A stretch of 64,000 nt of DNA from Selaginella tamariscina (Eukaryota > Streptophyta > Lycopodiopsida > Selaginellales > Selaginellaceae). The position numbers and the translations under genes are program-made. This document shows positions 63,063 to 64,000 of this stretch, piece after piece; the stretch's first letter is position 1, and the number at the start of each line of letters is the position of its first letter. The stretch lies in assembly GCA_003024785.1 (NCBI GenBank), contig PUQB01000070.1, positions 124,001-188,000 on the forward strand, read 5' to 3'. The notes under the pieces were generated by a model that was given only the letters and a program-made list of their open reading frames with translations, was not told where the DNA came from and made no database searches.

Positions 63063-64000
63063 TCTTTACAAGTAGTTTTAAATTTGTTTATAATACTTAT
63101 AAACAACACAGGGGACGCCATGTTTTTTATAAATGATAACACTTAATTTAATGTCGCTCCTGATGTAAACACTATCCATGAAAAGGAAATTTGAAGAAAA
63201 AAATGATACAAATGAAAAAACTCTTGTGAGAGATACAAATTTGGATTTGACTAAGAAATTAAAAACGTTTTCAAATTTACATGTCAGACTAATAATATTT
63301 ATGTTAGAATTTTAAATTTCTGACATTTTGATATAATAAAAAATTTAAGATGAATTGACATAAGTAACTAACTCTCTGACAGTATTGCACAAAATTCTAA
63401 TGCTTTTTAAAATTGTATTTAATGCATTTAACATTAACAAGTGATTCAAGCTATATAATTATATGAAATTTGAGTAATTATTCTACATTTATTTATAATA
63501 AGATTTCTTTAATTATTTTTTATTATTCTAAGAATATTCCAATATTAAACCTTATTATATTATAATAATTGTATAATAAATGATATTATTATATGTATCA
63601 TTTAAAATATGTTTATAGTGTGTATATTAATATTACTTTCACTTTATTTTAATGTTTCATTTACACACATATATAGACACAATAAAAATTTACATATACA
63701 TACACACACATATGAACACAAGAGCATTTACACATAACACACACAAAACATTCATACACATGAATATGCACACACATACATGCACATCACAAACACATCT
63801 TAGACAATAGATAAACTCATACACACACAATATAATATTGGACTTCCACATGCACACAACACACGCATTAAAAGCACCCATAGAAACACATATGCACACA
63901 CATACACACGCCGATGTGTGGATCATGATATAATAATGTTTAGGGTCTAGCATCTAGCATCTAGCTTTGTGTTTAGGGTTTAGGGTTTAAACCCCAAACC
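63063..64000. other. AT-rich and CA-rich; telomere-type motif at the end
   Basis: 63,660-63,920 is rich in CACACA and CATACA. 63,971-63,989 reads gtttagggtttagggttta, two to three units of the plant telomere repeat TTTAGGG, followed by the near-inverse aaaccccaaacc. Preceded by 'ctagcatctagcatctagc'. This is an interstitial motif, far too short to be a telomere; no gene seen. Confidence 0.6.

Noticed and set aside
63690..63953. 87-residue cysteine-rich open frame
   Set aside because: Derived from CACACA/CATACA repeats read in reverse; no domain.

Overview
This is nuclear DNA of a land plant. It is AT-rich, split-gene sequence with GT-AG introns, many (GT)n/(AG)n microsatellites, a telomere-type TTTAGGG motif at the right edge, Ty3/gypsy and LTR debris, and a large PLS-type pentatricopeptide repeat (PPR) gene. 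A CEP78-like centrosome/cilium gene, a family I would not expect in flowering plants, and the PPR style (repeated 'AYAQNGH', 'VSWN') point to a plant with swimming sperm. A lycophyte of the Isoetes/Selaginella kind is my preferred inference, not a proof.

Layout. 0-3.7 kb: tail of an unrecognised gene, then a decayed Ty3/gypsy pol on the minus strand. 4.0-7.5 kb: a TIR MITE, then a nearly loop-less inverted repeat of about 3 kb whose two arms both carry decayed FIC-domain coding sequence. 7.9-12.1 kb: a broken TAF1B/Rrn7 gene (RNA polymerase I initiation) beside FIC gene pieces on both strands. 13-14.7 kb: relics of an unrecognised gene. 15.4-17.7 kb: PPR gene. 17.8-19.9 kb: a chimeric, mostly inverted second copy of the TAF1B/FIC locus. 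20-25.4 kb: MITEs, a second smaller foldback with FIC relics, and a third TAF1B scrap. 27.6-28.6 kb: exons of a peroxisomal-type acyl-CoA thioesterase, re-duplicated at 37.6-38.0 and 45.1-45.5 kb. 29.2-32.4 kb: isovaleryl-CoA dehydrogenase (minus). 34.5-37.2 kb: SBDS (plus). 38-47.5 kb: AT-rich gene desert with a TTA-flanked MITE. 47.6-53.4 kb: class I trehalose-6-phosphate synthase (minus), divergent from the CEP78-like gene at 53.9-57.4 kb. 60.1-63.1 kb: an LTR retrotransposon with intact TSD and PBS but a collapsed interior.

Two themes stand out. First, the left 25 kb is a hot spot of inverted and chimeric duplication: at least five FIC-motif copies and three TAF1B copies, none intact, with the FIC pieces arranged as long hairpins that could make double-stranded RNA. 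Second, the housekeeping genes IVD, SBDS, TPS1 and CEP78-like, and the PPR gene, all carry single-base losses, several of them clearly in short homopolymers (GG to G, AAAA to AAA). This looks more like uncorrected long-read indels than simultaneous decay, so the pseudogene calls here should be read with that in mind.
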